Positions 1 through 5,851 of a DNA stretch of 9,088 nucleotides are shown here, piece after piece (the first letter of the stretch is position 1; each line of letters opens with the position of its first letter). Source of the stretch: Oscillospiraceae bacterium (lineage in GTDB: Bacteria > Bacillota > Clostridia > UBA1381); the NCBI GenBank assembly GCA_022508725.1, contig JAFLUR010000075.1, positions 1 to 9,088 of the forward strand. The letters are read 5' to 3'. Made by a program: the position numbers and the translations under genes. Under the pieces are notes generated by a model. The model had not been told where the DNA came from and made no database searches. It saw only the letters and a list, made by a program, of their open reading frames with translations.

Positions 1-153
1 GAAGAATATACAATGATAAAAAAAATAGACAGGAAATACAATGTTTCCGGTCCTGCCGAAAATGTGATCGAGTATATAACTTCCGAAAAGGAAAAAAAAG
101 TCGAGAAAAATTCCGGGAAAAAGCTTGAAGGGAAAAACAAGAAAAACAAATAA
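1..153 (+). CDS. C-terminal end of an unidentified protein (partial, 5' end outside window)
   Basis: Frame 1 is open from the first base to a TAA at 151-153 and gives 50 residues. The visible part begins EEYTMIKKIDRKYNV and ends in a hydrophilic, lysine-rich tail: 10 of the last 23 residues are lysine. Such a tail is typical of a disordered, possibly nucleic-acid-binding extension, but no domain can be recognised. It is treated as coding because the frame is open across the edge and the next gene's ribosome binding site overlaps its stop codon, as expected inside an operon. An internal ATG at 13 could in principle start a short independent ORF, but no convincing ribosome binding site precedes it. 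The function is unknown. Confidence 0.6.
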   Translation, partial: EEYTMIKKIDRKYNVSGPAENVIEYITSEKEKKVEKNSGKKLEGKNKKNK

Positions 154-168
154 AGGAGATTTTGTATT

Positions 169-381
169 ATGGCTGAAATCAAATATACGATTTTAAGGGA
201 GATAGCGGTTTTATCGGAGAATGCAAAGGGATGGCGCAAGGAGCTCAATCTCATAAGCTGGAATGACCGGGAACCCAAATACGATATACGCGATTGGGCG
301 CCCGGACATGAAAAGATGGGCAAGGGCGTCACTCTTACGCAGGAGGAGTATGACAAGCTGAGCGAAATTATGGGAGGCTGA
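169..381 (+). CDS. YdbC/PC4-family single-stranded nucleic-acid-binding protein
   Basis: This 70-residue protein matches the small bacterial YdbC group of the PC4 (transcriptional coactivator p15) fold. Recognisable family stretches are LSENAKGWRKELNLISWN (about residues 16-33), KYDIRDWAPGHEKMGKG (37-53) and LTQEEYDKL (56-64). The length is the usual one for this group. From family knowledge, Lactococcus YdbC is a homodimer that binds single-stranded DNA through a curved beta-sheet; a role in replication, repair or transcription is presumed but not settled. The start is well supported: AAAGGAG at 152-158 lies 10 bases before the ATG. The gene starts 15 bases after the previous stop and ends two bases before the DUF5131 start, so co-transcription with both is likely. 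The identity is secure, the cellular job is not. Confidence 0.9.
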   Translation: MAEIKYTILREIAVLSENAKGWRKELNLISWNDREPKYDIRDWAPGHEKMGKGVTLTQEEYDKLSEIMGG

Positions 382-383
382 AA

Positions 384-1256
384 ATGCATGACATATGGAA
401 TCCGTGGCACGGCTGCAAAAAGGTAAGCGAGGGCTGCGACAATTGCTATATGTATTTTCTCGATCGTATGCGCGACAGGAACGGCGCGGATATATACCGT
501 ACAAAGTCGGGCTTTGATTATCCTCTTCATAAGGACAGACACGGTAATTATAAAATAAAAAGCGGAGAGCTTATACGGGTATGTATGACCTCCGACTTTT
601 TTCTTGAAGAGGCTGACGAGTGGCGAGAGGCGGCATGGGAAATAATGCGCATACGGAGCGACGTTAAATTTTTTCTTCTCACCAAACGTCCCGAAAGAGT
701 TCGCGGCTGCCTGCCCGCCGGCATAAATGACGGCTTTGAAAATGTGTTCTTTAACGTTACCTGTGAAAATCAGCGCAGAGCCGATGAGCGCATACCGATC
801 ATGCTTGAGCTGCCGTTTAGGCATAAGGGAGTAATGTGCGCTCCGTTTATAGGCGGGATAGATATGGAAAAATATCTCAAAGAGGGGCGGATCGAACAGG
901 TGATCTGCGGCGGAGAAAATTACGACGGCGCAAGGGCGTGTAATTTCGACTGGGTGAAAACACTGAGAAAGCAGTGCGAAAAATACAATGTTACTTTTGT
1001 TTTCAGCGAAACCGGCACATATTTTATAAAGGACGGAAAAAAATATTATATGCCCCGAAAATCGGTGCAAAGGGAAATGGCATATAAGTCGGGTATGAGC
1101 TATACGGGCAGACCTGTCCGGTTCCGTCTTATCGACAGCTGGGGAGAGGAAATTCCCGAGGAATATCTTTATACTCCCCGGTACGGAAAAAGCTGTGCGA
1201 AATGCGCCGGCAAAGCCGCATGCAACGGCTGTTCCGGCTGCGGAAAATGCGGGTGA
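384..1256 (+). CDS. DUF5131 family protein (phage Gp37/Gp68 type) with cysteine-rich C-terminal tail
   Basis: The 290-residue product carries the hallmarks of DUF5131. These are the N-terminal WNPWHGCKKVSEGCDNCY block with Cys11, Cys18 and Cys21, a central FFLLTKRPERV stretch, a NVTCENQRRADERIP stretch, and VICGGENYDGA (from Val173) followed by WVKTLRKQC. The reaction is unknown. The cysteine triplet (CX6CX2C) recalls an iron-sulfur site and the alternating strand/helix layout suits a TIM-barrel, so a radical-SAM-like enzyme is a reasonable but unproven inference. The last 20 residues are odd: Cys271, 274, 280, 283, 286 and 289 form CX2CX5CX2CX2CX2C, a likely metal or Fe-S binding tail that I do not recall as a core part of the family. 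GGGAGG at 372-377 sits inside the end of the upstream YdbC gene, so translation is probably coupled. The gene converges on the 1266-1700 gene with only 9 bases between. The 'phage' label is historical; no phage structural genes are nearby. Confidence 0.85.
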   Translation: MHDIWNPWHGCKKVSEGCDNCYMYFLDRMRDRNGADIYRTKSGFDYPLHKDRHGNYKIKSGELIRVCMTSDFFLEEADEWREAAWEIMRIRSDVKFFLLTKRPERVRGCLPAGINDGFENVFFNVTCENQRRADERIPIMLELPFRHKGVMCAPFIGGIDMEKYLKEGRIEQVICGGENYDGARACNFDWVKTLRKQCEKYNVTFVFSETGTYFIKDGKKYYMPRKSVQREMAYKSGMSYTGRPVRFRLIDSWGEEIPEEYLYTPRYGKSCAKCAGKAACNGCSGCGKCG

Positions 1257-1265
1257 GACCGTCTG

Positions 1266-1700
1266 TTACAAATATTCCCTCATATATTGAATATTTTTAT
1301 CCTCCGCGGCAATAAGCCTGTTTGCCAGTTCCACCGCATACACGTCGCAGCCGGGGTGGGAATGTATATACTTTGTCATATCGACTATCCCCGTTGTGCT
1401 GCCGTTTATCATGATCTCGGCAATATGGTCGGAGTTTGAATTGGTGATCGTATTCATTTTTACCGCCGTCCACATTCCGAGCTTTGTAAAAACATCGGTA
1501 TCGTTCGGCAGCTCGCGGAAGCCTTGAAGCTGCATTGTCGCCTCGTCGGCTATCGAATGATATTCGTCGAGCTGATATTCCAGAACGCGTTTCAAATCAT
1601 TGTTTCTCGCCTTTGGAATAAGTATGCTTATCGCATCCATGGCGGTTTTTGAACCCTGATAAATTTCCTTCAGCAGATCGACGGTATATTGAACATTCAT
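1266..1700 (-). CDS. small ferritin-like (DUF2383-like) four-helix protein, hypothetical
   Basis: The 144-residue product starts MNVQYTVDLLKEIY and ends AAEDKNIQYMREYL. It is almost entirely helical in appearance, with four helices expected at roughly residues 2-28, 33-61, 68-112 and 119-143. It resembles a group of clostridial hypothetical proteins with the recurring core KMNTITNSNSDHIAEIMINGSTTGI (about 81-105). Candidate metal ligands are Glu46, His48 and Glu53 in the second helix, His92 and Glu95 in the third, and Glu133 in the fourth, but whether metal is bound cannot be read from sequence. No signal peptide or membrane segment is seen, so it is probably cytoplasmic. The ATG at 1700 is chosen because GGGAGG lies 8 bases upstream; a TTG seven codons earlier (1721) would place that site inside the gene. 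No clean promoter is visible in the 264-base spacer on this strand; TACAAT at 1733-1738 is a possible -10. The function is unknown. Confidence 0.8.
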   Translation of the reverse strand: MNVQYTVDLLKEIYQGSKTAMDAISILIPKARNNDLKRVLEYQLDEYHSIADEATMQLQGFRELPNDTDVFTKLGMWTAVKMNTITNSNSDHIAEIMINGSTTGIVDMTKYIHSHPGCDVYAVELANRLIAAEDKNIQYMREYL

Positions 1701-1708
1701 AAATAAGT

Positions 1709-1714
1709 CCTCCC
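1709..1714 (-). promoter_or_regulatory. ribosome binding site fixing the start of the ferritin-like gene
   Basis: The minus strand reads GGGAGG here, 8 bases before the ATG at 1700. It overlaps the coding frame that would follow from a TTG start at 1721, so the shorter 144-residue product is preferred. Confidence 0.8.
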
Positions 1715-1889
1715 AAAACAATTATTCCGATTATTGTATTTACTGTATTTTTTTACACACCGGTTATTTTGTCCGGCATATATTTTTTTATACGGTCAAT
1801 ATCCCGTAAATTTCGATATATCACCGACGCGGTTTTTTCGCATGACGGCTCTTATGAAAAAAATATTATAAAAATATTGAGAATTCCTC

Positions 1890-1919
1890 TTTACAAAATA
1901 TACTGAAATATAGTATAAT
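1890..1919 (+). promoter_or_regulatory. sigma-A-type promoter of the argCB operon
   Basis: TTTACA at 1890-1895 and a perfect TATAAT at 1914-1919 are separated by 18 bases, in an AT-rich stretch 46 bases upstream of the argC start codon. Transcription would begin near 1926, leaving a leader of about 40 bases, too short for a T-box or known riboswitch. The -35 matches the TTGACA consensus at five of six positions. This is the clearest promoter in the window. Confidence 0.7.
1899..1917. promoter_or_regulatory. inverted repeat overlapping the argC promoter, candidate operator
   Basis: TATACT at 1899-1904 and AGTATA at 1912-1917 form a perfect 6-base inverted repeat around a 7-base spacer, covering the promoter spacer and most of the -10. 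The same bases, read from 1902 to 1919, partly match the ARG box consensus (wnTGAATwwwwATTCAnw), with about four mismatches. A weaker ARG-box-like stretch begins at 1924, 22 bases on, close to the usual spacing of paired ArgR sites. Repression by ArgR with arginine is therefore plausible. AT-rich DNA easily gives such matches by chance, so this remains a candidate. Confidence 0.35.
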
Positions 1920-1964
1920 ATATAATGTATAATTGTATTCGGAGCGAAAGGAAATGAGATTAAA

Positions 1965-2996
1965 ATGATTAAAGCGGCTGTTTTGGGCGCTACGGGATAT
2001 GCGGGGATAGAGCTTGTACGCATACTTGCGCGCCATCCGGGGGTAAGTATCGGGATTGTTAATTCAAAGACCTTCAAGGGACAAAAAATAAGCGATGTTT
2101 ATCCGAATTTGACGGGTATTTTTGATATGCCGTGCACGGAGCTTGACCTTGACAAGGCGGCGGAATGTGATGTTGCGTTTACCGCGCTGCCTCACGGAGC
2201 GTCAAAAGACGTTATTCCTTCTCTTTTGGAAAAGGGACTCAAGGTTATCGATCTGAGCGGCGATTACCGCTATGATGACGCAGGGGTTTATGAAGAGTGG
2301 TACGGCGAGAAACATTCATCTCCCGAGCTTCTTGCGGAATCGGTGTACGGCTTGTGCGAGCTGCATCGTGACAAGATTAAAAACGCAAGACTTATCGGAA
2401 ATCCGGGCTGCTATACCACCTGTTCCATTTTGGGCGCCGCGCCGCTTGTCGCAAACGGGATCATAGACAACAAAAGTATTATAATAGACGCGAAATCGGG
2501 CGTTTCGGGCGCGGGGAGAGGACTCAATCTTGCGCAGCATTTCTGCGAATGTACCGAAAACACAAAGGCATATAAAATAGGCACTCACAGACATACATCC
2601 GAAATCGAGCAGGAGCTGTCAAATATTGCGGGAGAAAAGATAATGCTGTCATTTACGCCTCATCTTATACCGCAGAAAAGAGGAATATTCTCAACGATAT
2701 ACGCAAATCTTTCGGGAGAATACAAAACGGGTGATGTTCTTGATATGTATAAGGAATATTACAAGGACGAATTTTTTGTGCGCGTCAGGGACGGCATTCC
2801 GGAAACAAAGTTTGTATGCGGCTCGAATTTTGTCGATACGGGAGTTACCGTTGATGAAAGACTCGGGCGTGTGATTGCGACCTCGGTAATAGACAATCTT
2901 TTCAAAGGAGCTGCGGGACAGGCGGTCCAGAACATGAATATCATGTTCGGATTCGACGAAAAAACGGCTCTTGCAGATGCGGGATATTACATATGA
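1965..2996 (+). CDS. argC: N-acetyl-gamma-glutamyl-phosphate reductase
   Basis: ArgC catalyses the NADPH-dependent reduction of N-acetylglutamyl 5-phosphate to N-acetylglutamate 5-semialdehyde, the third step of arginine (ornithine) synthesis, in the cytoplasm. The 343-residue length is typical of the long bacterial form. Visible signatures are the Rossmann nucleotide-binding motif GATGYAG at residues 8-14, the GNPGCYTT active-site block with the catalytic Cys149, the HRHTSEI motif with the catalytic His210, and PHLIPQKRGI near the substrate site. The ATG at 1965 is preceded by AAAGGA at 1947-1952, a rather long 12 bases away, but the N-terminus MIKAAVLGATGYAG matches the family exactly. The gene is first in a + strand cluster with argB 65 bases downstream, encoding the enzyme that makes its substrate. 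No truncation or missing active-site residue is seen. Confidence 0.97.
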   Translation: MIKAAVLGATGYAGIELVRILARHPGVSIGIVNSKTFKGQKISDVYPNLTGIFDMPCTELDLDKAAECDVAFTALPHGASKDVIPSLLEKGLKVIDLSGDYRYDDAGVYEEWYGEKHSSPELLAESVYGLCELHRDKIKNARLIGNPGCYTTCSILGAAPLVANGIIDNKSIIIDAKSGVSGAGRGLNLAQHFCECTENTKAYKIGTHRHTSEIEQELSNIAGEKIMLSFTPHLIPQKRGIFSTIYANLSGEYKTGDVLDMYKEYYKDEFFVRVRDGIPETKFVCGSNFVDTGVTVDERLGRVIATSVIDNLFKGAAGQAVQNMNIMFGFDEKTALADAGYYI

Positions 2997-3061
2997 TCCG
3001 GAATATTGAATATATTTCGTAAAATCAAACAATAAATCGGAAGGACAGGAAAACAAATAAA

Positions 3062-3943
3062 ATGCAGGAACTTATAAAAAAGGCGGGTATCCTTGTAGAC
3101 GCGCTGCCTTATATACAGAAATTTGCGGGAAAAACCGTTGTCATAAAATACGGCGGAAACGCGATGATAAGCGATGAATTGAAAAATTATGTGATGGAGG
3201 ATATTACGCTTTTAAAATATATAGGGCTGAATCCGATAGTTGTGCACGGAGGCGGACCCGATATTACGGCGGCGCTGAAAACCTACAATATCGAAAGCAG
3301 CTTTGTAAACGGTCTGCGCGTTACCGATGAGGAAACGATGCGGGTCGCGCAGATGGTTTTGGTGGGAAAGACAAATAAAGAGATCGTGTCGCTGCTTAAC
3401 TGCAAGGGCGGAAAGGCGATAGGACTCTGCGGAATAGACGGCAGTCTTATACGCTGCGTCAAAAAATATACCGAGGTGGACGGAGAAAAAACCGACATAG
3501 GCTTCGTGGGTGAAATAGAAAGTATTGACGGACATATTTTGAAGCACCTCACAAATGACGCGTATATCCCGGTAATAGCCCCGATAGGTGTTGACGGGAG
3601 CGGACAAAGCTACAATATAAACGCCGATACGGTCGCAAGTGAGGTCGCAAAGGCGGTGAAGGCGGAAAAGCTCATTCTGCTTACCGATGTGGAAGGAATA
3701 AAGGATGCCGAAGGAAATATTATTTATGAGATAGCCGGAAAAGAAATTCACAATATGATCGATAAAAACATTATAAACGGCGGAATGATACCAAAATCGC
3801 TCGGTTGTCTTGAAGCCATAAAGGGCGGAGTGAACAGCGTGCATATAATAGACGGGCGCATACCGCACTGTCTGCTGCTTGAAATATTCACAAAGACGGG
3901 TATCGGAACCATGATCGTAAGCGAAAATTACGGTGTATATTGA
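3062..3943 (+). CDS. argB: acetylglutamate kinase
   Basis: ArgB phosphorylates N-acetylglutamate with ATP, the second step of arginine synthesis, and supplies the substrate of ArgC encoded just upstream. The 293-residue protein belongs to the amino-acid kinase fold. Visible are VVIKYGGNAM (Lys29, Gly31, Gly32), the glycine-rich HGGGPDI starting at His62, NGLRVTDEETM, ILLTDVEGI and NGGMIPK with Lys245. The N-terminal segment before the kinase core (about residues 1-24) and the C-terminal LLLEIFTKTGIGTMI are features of arginine-sensitive hexameric enzymes such as those of Thermotoga and Pseudomonas; the E. coli enzyme is shorter and lacks this N-terminal helix. Feedback inhibition by arginine is thus likely. 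The start is supported by GGAAGGACAGGA at 3039-3050. No promoter is obvious in the 65-base gap after argC, so the two genes are probably one operon. Confidence 0.97.
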   Translation: MQELIKKAGILVDALPYIQKFAGKTVVIKYGGNAMISDELKNYVMEDITLLKYIGLNPIVVHGGGPDITAALKTYNIESSFVNGLRVTDEETMRVAQMVLVGKTNKEIVSLLNCKGGKAIGLCGIDGSLIRCVKKYTEVDGEKTDIGFVGEIESIDGHILKHLTNDAYIPVIAPIGVDGSGQSYNINADTVASEVAKAVKAEKLILLTDVEGIKDAEGNIIYEIAGKEIHNMIDKNIINGGMIPKSLGCLEAIKGGVNSVHIIDGRIPHCLLLEIFTKTGIGTMIVSENYGVY

Positions 3944-3987
3944 GAAACCGGCGTTTTTTAAGATGTCAATAAAGGAGAAATTTAATT

Positions 3988-5700
3988 ATGCGTTTATCGG
4001 ATTTGTTAATGCCTACTCTCAGAGAGGTTCCCGCCGAGGCTGAAACGGCAAGCCATCGGCTTATGCTGAGAGCCGGTCTTATACGAAAGCTTGCGGCGGG
4101 TGTTTATTCATATCTTCCGCTGGGACTTCGTTCATTGAAAAAGGTTGAAAATATCGTGCGCGAGGAGATGGACAGAGCGGGAGCGCTGGAGCTGCTGATG
4201 TCCGCGCTGCTGCCGGCGGAAGCTTACCGGGCATCGGGAAGATGGGATGTTTTCGGACCGTCCATGTTCAAATTCAAGGACAGAGGCGGACGTGATTTTT
4301 GTCTCGGTCCCACTCATGAGGAGCTTTTCACGCAGGCGGTCGCGGATAACGTTCATTCATATAAGGAATATCCAAAAATTTTGTATCAGATACAGACAAA
4401 ATACCGTGATGAGGCAAGACCGCGTTTCGGTATAGTCAGAAGCCGTGAGTTTGTAATGAAGGACGCTTACAGCTTTGACCTTGATGATAAGGGACTCGAT
4501 ATATCATATAAAAAGATGTATGAGGCTTATTGCAGGATATTCGATCGTCTGGGATTGGATTATACCGTGGTTGACGCGGATTCCGGAGCGATGGGAGGAA
4601 GCGGCTCTCAGGAATTTATGGTTAAATCGCCGGTAGGTGAGGACGGGATCGCGTACTGCGAAAAATGCGGATACGCCGCGAATTATGAAAAGGCGGAATG
4701 TGTCGTTATGCCCCGAAAATTCGATGAGGGCAGCTTTGATATTGAAAAAATCGAAACGCCGGATGTGCATACGATAGATGAGCTTGTGGAATTTTTCGGC
4801 GCAAAGCCGTATATGTTCGCAAAGACCATCATATACACGGCGGACGGAAAGACCGTTGCCGCAATGGTAAGAGGAGACCGGGAAATAAATGAAATAAAGC
4901 TTAAAAATGTGATAGGCGCTTCGGATGACCTTGAGCTTGCGCCGCCGTCGGTCGTGCGCGAGGTAACAAATGCCGAGGTGGGATTTGCGGGTCCCGTCGG
5001 ACTGAAGATCGACGTTTATGCCGATTCGGAGGTTGCGGAAATGAAGAATTTCATAATAGGCGCGAACGAAACGGGTTATCATTATAAAAATGCCAATATA
5101 AACAAGGATTTTACACCCAAGGCGGTCGTGGATATAAGAACCGTAGCCGAGGGTGACGATTGTCCGAGATGCGGCGGAAAAATAAAGACCGCTCAGGGAA
5201 TTGAAGTGGGGCATATTTTTAAGCTCGGAACAAAATATTCAAAAGCACTCGATCTTAACTATCTTGACGAAAACGGAGAGCGTAAAACCGTTATTATGGG
5301 CTGCTACGGCATAGGCGTCACAAGATGTCTTGCCGCCGCAATAGAGCAGTATCATGACGATAACGGAATCATATGGCCCGTTTCCATAGCTCCGTATCAG
5401 GCAATCGTCATTCCCGTAAACGCGGCGCAGGAAGAGCAGTACAAGACAGCCGAGAGGATTTATGAGGAATTGAAAAAACGCGGTATAGAGACTCTGTTTG
5501 ATGACAGGGACGAGCGGGCGGGAGTCAAATTCAAGGACGCGGATCTTATAGGTATTCCCGTAAGAATAGTTGTCGGCAAAAGGTGCGGAGATGGTATTGT
5601 GGAATACAAGCTGCGCACGGAGGATAAGCCGGAGGAGAAAACCGTTGAGAACGCCGTAAAAGATGCGGAGGAGTATATCAAGTCCGCCGTCCGGGGATAA
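3988..5700 (+). CDS. proS: prolyl-tRNA synthetase, bacterial type with editing insertion
   Basis: ProRS attaches proline to tRNA-Pro in the cytoplasm. The 570-residue length matches the bacterial-type enzyme. In order, the class II catalytic core shows LGPTHEE (residues 106-112), motif 2 RDEARPRFG (140-148) running into REFVMKDAYSFD, and motif 3 GCYGIGVTR (438-446). Between motifs 2 and 3 lies the insertion domain (roughly 220-400), the YbaK-like module that hydrolyses mischarged Ala-tRNA-Pro, with GDREINEIKL at 296-305. It is bracketed by CEKCGY and CPRCGG. The C-terminal anticodon-binding domain contains IAPYQAIVIPVN and FDDRDERAGVKFKDADLIGIP. The start is preceded by AAAGGAG at 3971-3977, 10 bases upstream. 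The 44-base gap after argB has no T-box leader and no strong terminator, so expression may depend partly on the argCB promoter. All core motifs are intact. Confidence 0.98.
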   Translation: MRLSDLLMPTLREVPAEAETASHRLMLRAGLIRKLAAGVYSYLPLGLRSLKKVENIVREEMDRAGALELLMSALLPAEAYRASGRWDVFGPSMFKFKDRGGRDFCLGPTHEELFTQAVADNVHSYKEYPKILYQIQTKYRDEARPRFGIVRSREFVMKDAYSFDLDDKGLDISYKKMYEAYCRIFDRLGLDYTVVDADSGAMGGSGSQEFMVKSPVGEDGIAYCEKCGYAANYEKAECVVMPRKFDEGSFDIEKIETPDVHTIDELVEFFGAKPYMFAKTIIYTADGKTVAAMVRGDREINEIKLKNVIGASDDLELAPPSVVREVTNAEVGFAGPVGLKIDVYADSEVAEMKNFIIGANETGYHYKNANINKDFTPKAVVDIRTVAEGDDCPRCGGKIKTAQGIEVGHIFKLGTKYSKALDLNYLDENGERKTVIMGCYGIGVTRCLAAAIEQYHDDNGIIWPVSIAPYQAIVIPVNAAQEEQYKTAERIYEELKKRGIETLFDDRDERAGVKFKDADLIGIPVRIVVGKRCGDGIVEYKLRTEDKPEEKTVENAVKDAEEYIKSAVRG

Positions 5701-5701
5701 T

Positions 5702-5727
5702 CCGGTGTTTGGCGAAATCGGTTTTTA
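5702..5727 (+). terminator. possible rho-independent terminator after proS
   Basis: Starting one base past the proS stop, 5702-5709 can pair with 5714-5721 around a 4-base loop (TGGC), with two G-T wobbles and one mismatch, and is followed at once by five T residues (5722-5726). The stem is weak by count of Watson-Crick pairs but the position is right. It would separate the argCB-proS group from the tetR group. Confidence 0.35.
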
Positions 5728-5776
5728 TCGGTGAACAGGCTCTTATTATACAAGAACTGCCGACGGTTTCGGAGGG

Positions 5777-5801
5777 CTTGTTTTGCCGGTTGAAATACAA
5801 G
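5777..5801. promoter_or_regulatory. imperfect palindrome upstream of the TetR gene, candidate operator
   Basis: The 25-base stretch begins CTTGTTTT and ends AAATACAAG. The outer five bases on each side (CTTGT/ACAAG) are perfectly complementary, as are most of the inner positions. It lies about 50 bases before the TetR start codon, where autoregulatory operators of this family commonly sit. The heptamer ATACAAG also occurs once more about 45 bases upstream. No convincing -35/-10 pair could be assigned in the 151-base spacer, so binding is speculative. Confidence 0.3.
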
Positions 5802-5836
5802 GGTGAATGTAATTTTTGAAGTTTTATCGGAATTTT

Positions 5837-5842
5837 GGGAGG
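5837..5842 (+). promoter_or_regulatory. ribosome binding site fixing the start of the TetR gene
   Basis: GGGAGG lies 9 bases before the ATG at 5852. The same frame is open from a TTG at 5816, but that start has no ribosome binding site and would put this one inside the gene. Confidence 0.8.
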
Positions 5843-5851
5843 TACAGTATA

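Noticed and set aside
384..1256. Prophage remnant, suggested by the Gp37/Gp68 name of the DUF5131 family.
   Set aside because: No integrase, attachment site or phage structural gene is present and the flanking genes are ordinary chromosomal ones; the family also occurs widely outside phages.
1760..1791. CCGG inverted repeat followed by a T-rich run, resembling a + strand terminator.
   Set aside because: The stem is only four base pairs, seven bases separate it from the T run, and no + strand gene ends nearby.
1925..1957. Ten-codon ORF (MYNCIRSERK) in the argC leader, with two arginine codons, as a possible attenuation peptide.
   Set aside because: The predicted transcription start (about 1926) falls at its start codon, it has no ribosome binding site, and no terminator hairpin follows before argC.
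3007..3020. TGAATATATTTCGT after argC as an ARG box.
   Set aside because: Only one half-site matches the consensus and it lies between two genes with no promoter in view.
3212..3868. 218-codon minus-strand ORF opposite argB.
   Set aside because: It is the antisense shadow of a certain argB gene, rich in Tyr, His and Arg, with no ribosome binding site and no family resemblance.
3944..3959. AAAC/GTTT hairpin plus T run after argB as a terminator.
   Set aside because: The stem has four good pairs, mostly A-T, so it is too weak to claim, and the proS ribosome binding site follows 12 bases later.
3944..3987. T-box leader controlling proS.
   Set aside because: The gap is 44 bases, far shorter than a T-box, and lacks the conserved T-box sequence.
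4504..5214. 236-codon minus-strand ORF opposite proS.
   Set aside because: It lies wholly within the intact proS frame and its composition is that of antisense translation.
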